Positions 59,691 to 64,000 of a stretch of DNA of 64,000 bases are shown here, piece after piece. The stretch's first letter is position 1. Each line of letters starts with the position of its first letter. Under the pieces are notes generated by a model that saw only the letters and a program-made list of their open reading frames with translations, did no database searches and was not told the DNA's origin. The position numbers were made by a program, and so were the translations under genes. Location: the NCBI GenBank assembly GCA_037957365.1, contig JARHVA010001426.1, positions 1,197,501-1,261,500 of the forward strand, written 5' to 3'. This DNA comes from Torreya grandis (Eukaryota > Streptophyta > Pinopsida > Cupressales > Taxaceae).

Positions 59691-61723
59691 TGTAGAGTAA
59701 ATTTTACTCTACGTTGCATTCAAATTTTTAGTCGTGCACTGCAGTTCTGGTTCCTGCATACCTTGATTGTAGCAAAAGATTTGGAGCAGAGCTCGGGTTC
59801 ATTTTCCATCTAAGTGTCAAAGTGTAGTGGAGGCTGCTAAGTGGCACAGTCTGAGCATGAGTTCTCTTTCCCCTTTTTTGTTTCCTTCACTTTATTTTTG
59901 CCTAAGTGTTGCATTCAAGTGAAATCTACCAAGTGTCACTTTTCGAGACATGGAGCCGGCGAGCTAGCATCATCCGAGACACTTTTCATAACTTTTAGGA
60001 AAGACACAGATCGTGCCACGTATCTAATAGCAGCTAAGTGAAATGCACTATGTGTCAGCATCCACGTCTCATTTTGGCAACCTGTTTCATTCTATTTTTT
60101 GACAAAGGTTTTCAATAGGCTAAGGAGCAGGATACAGTGGAAGTCACCACGTGTCGGCATCTAAGAGACAATCGGTTCAAGACCTGGGTTTAATTTTTTG
60201 TTTCAAAATTTTGGTTTAATACCTCGATTAATGTGTAAATGGCATGCAGTGTTGAACCATTGAACCATTTTAGTTCATCGAGCAATTTAAGGGAGTGTCC
60301 CAAAAACCAAAAGGGTCTGCACCCTTTTGGAAGGCCGTAGGGCATTTGTTCATTTTGATTAAGTGTTGAAGATGAGCGGAGGCAGCCAAGTGTCACTCTT
60401 TGAGCCCCTCTTTACCCCATCCCTAGGAAAAGTAGAAGCCACCACATACCCTTAACTAAAGTAGTAGAAGATGCTACGTATCTTCCTCAAAGATGTGGAA
60501 GCCTCCACGTGTCAAAACCTAAGAGATCATCTTCAAATTTCATTGTTGAATAAAGATGGTGGTGGGCCTCGGGTGTTACTCCAAAATTTTGTGGAAGCTA
60601 CCAAGTGTCACCACCCATAAGAGTCTAATATGTGTCGCGAATGATACTACAGAATAGCCAAAGAGAAGCGGAGAGACCCGTGTGTCTTCAATGAATCAGG
60701 TGGAAAGTGCCAAGTGTCATTTTTTGGTGCCTTCTAAGTAATAAGATAATTTTTAGGAAATTGGCTAAGTGTCCTCTCCCATTTCAACGTAACAGGGTGT
60801 TCCATGTATCTGTTGCTGAAAAGCAAACTGGAGGGAAAATCGACTAGAGTTAATTCAAGTAGATGGAACAGCTCATTGGGTAGATTTTTGGAGCCCCTAA
60901 GGCATTGAAATCACCATCTGTTTGTCCCCTGTGAGTTAAGGATAGAGAAGAATTGCATGGGAAAGAGGATGATAGAAGGAGACATTCGGAGGCTATAAAA
61001 CAAGAACAATGTAAAAAGAGAGGGGGGGATTCTATAGTTTGAGACTTGCTAGAGTTTTTGGCTAGTAATATCATTTGATTTTGTCTCATTTTCTTGAATT
61101 GTAAAGTTGATGTAACTGTGCATGTTTATGTGCCTTTTATGTGGCTGAATGAATTGAGAAGATTGAACTCTATGCCTTGGTTGATATTATCTATGTCATT
61201 TGCAAAGTTAGTCTATACTGTATATTTTTTGGAGTTGTGATTAGGAATGTCATTTACTTTTGTCTTGTTTTCTTGAGTTGGAAGGTTTACATAACTGTAC
61301 AAGATTTTTGCGCCTCTTATGTGATTGGAGGATTCTTATAAGAAGATTGAACACTATGCCTTTGTTGATGTTTCATGTGTCTCTACCGAAGAAGCCTCTG
61401 TTGTGAGCCTCTATTTCTATTATTTCAATCTTTTACATTGATCATGCACTTGTCTGCTCTTAAATGTAATTGAATCCTATATATAGTTTCACTATGCTTA
61501 GGTTAGGATTAGGATTACACTCAGGCGCATCGCCATAGTTAGGTTTCAATTCCTGCATTTGAATTTTTGTTTAATTTCCTATCCGTTTTCCCCCAAACAC
61601 TTGATAAAATAGAAGAGACCAGCTTTTCTAAAATCTGGAGGTTGTTTCAAGCCACAATGTCCCACAGCTTGAAACTTCCCATTGTTGATTGATTAGAATC
61701 AAGTGCAATTTTAGCCATCAACA
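59691..61723 (+). repeat. G1 3' LTR
   Basis: 2033 bp, TGTAGAG...CATCAACA. Keeps more CpG than the 5' LTR: CCACGTGTC at 60147-60155 and 60505-60513, where the 5' LTR has CCATGTGTC. Begins with an inverted repeat (arms GTAGAGTAAA and TTTACTCTAC). Confidence 0.93.
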
Positions 61724-61728
61724 TAATC
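61724..61728 (+). repeat. G1 target site duplication, right
   Basis: TAATC, identical to 51404-51408. Confidence 0.92.

Positions 61729-64000
<2,272 letters not shown>

Larger units (their letters stand above)
51409..61723 (+). mobile_element. G1: Ty3-gypsy (Tat-like) LTR retrotransposon, structurally complete, decayed
   Basis: 10.3 kb with LTRs 51409-53440 and 59691-61723 and perfect TAATC target duplications. Internal order: gag (53630), protease (55268), plant-type RNase H (55994), RT (56743), degenerate RNase H (57690), integrase (58386) with a C-terminal GPY motif and no chromodomain. A second, plant-type RNase H is characteristic of the Tat/Ogre lineage (family knowledge), but there it usually follows the RT-RNase H. 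Many stops and at least three frameshifts. In the first roughly 290 LTR bases I counted about 30 differences, so it is the oldest complete element here. Confidence 0.93.

Overview
The window looks like repeat-dominated nuclear DNA of a seed plant. The evidence is degenerate Arabidopsis-type telomere repeats (CCCTAAA/TTTAGGG), Ty1-copia elements with initiator-Met-tRNA primer sites, a Tat-like Ty3-gypsy element with a second plant-type RNase H, and DUF4283-type LINE remains. The AT-rich composition, the number of old nested decayed LTR elements and 2-kb LTRs fit a large gymnosperm (conifer-type) genome, but the species is an inference. I found no intact host gene, no tRNA or rRNA gene and no CRISPR array.

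Layout. About 880-24115 (block A) and about 33355-42745 (block B) are two diverged direct copies of one roughly 9.4-9.5 kb unit. Each unit holds two telomere-like arrays, each with a conserved leader; a G-rich GATGAGGG minisatellite; an inverted copy of the leader; a plus-strand coding relic; and a minus-strand Asn/Asp-rich coding relic. Block A was later interrupted by a LINE relic (about 6095-7857) and by a complete Ty1-copia element, C1 (9001-20965). Block B keeps the matching empty site near 39642.

C1 carries a second LTR element, N1 (11898-18446), between its integrase and reverse transcriptase. N1 has 1949-bp LTRs, a primer site and a polypurine tract. Its interior has one recognisable product: a 635-codon, very charged, probably coiled-coil reading frame (14525-16429) with two TAG interruptions that I cannot assign to any family. 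It is the strongest candidate for something undescribed.

Between the blocks lie a long (GT)n run, a truncated patchwork relative of C1 (C2, 28917-31525) flanked by 128-bp direct repeats, and a gypsy gag relic (32780-33295) abutting block B. Right of block B are AT-rich DNA, an ORF1-only LINE relic with a DUF4283 domain (46801-48745), and a structurally complete gypsy element G1 (51409-61723). G1 has 2.03-kb LTRs and a perfect 5-bp target duplication, TAATC. Its domain order is gag, protease, plant-type RNase H, RT, degenerate RNase H, integrase.

Relative ages by hand-sampled LTR divergence: N1 is youngest (about 3%), C1 intermediate (about 6%), G1 oldest (about 11%). The A/B duplication is older still (about 20% in a sample). 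Every polyprotein is broken, so nothing here looks able to move by itself.
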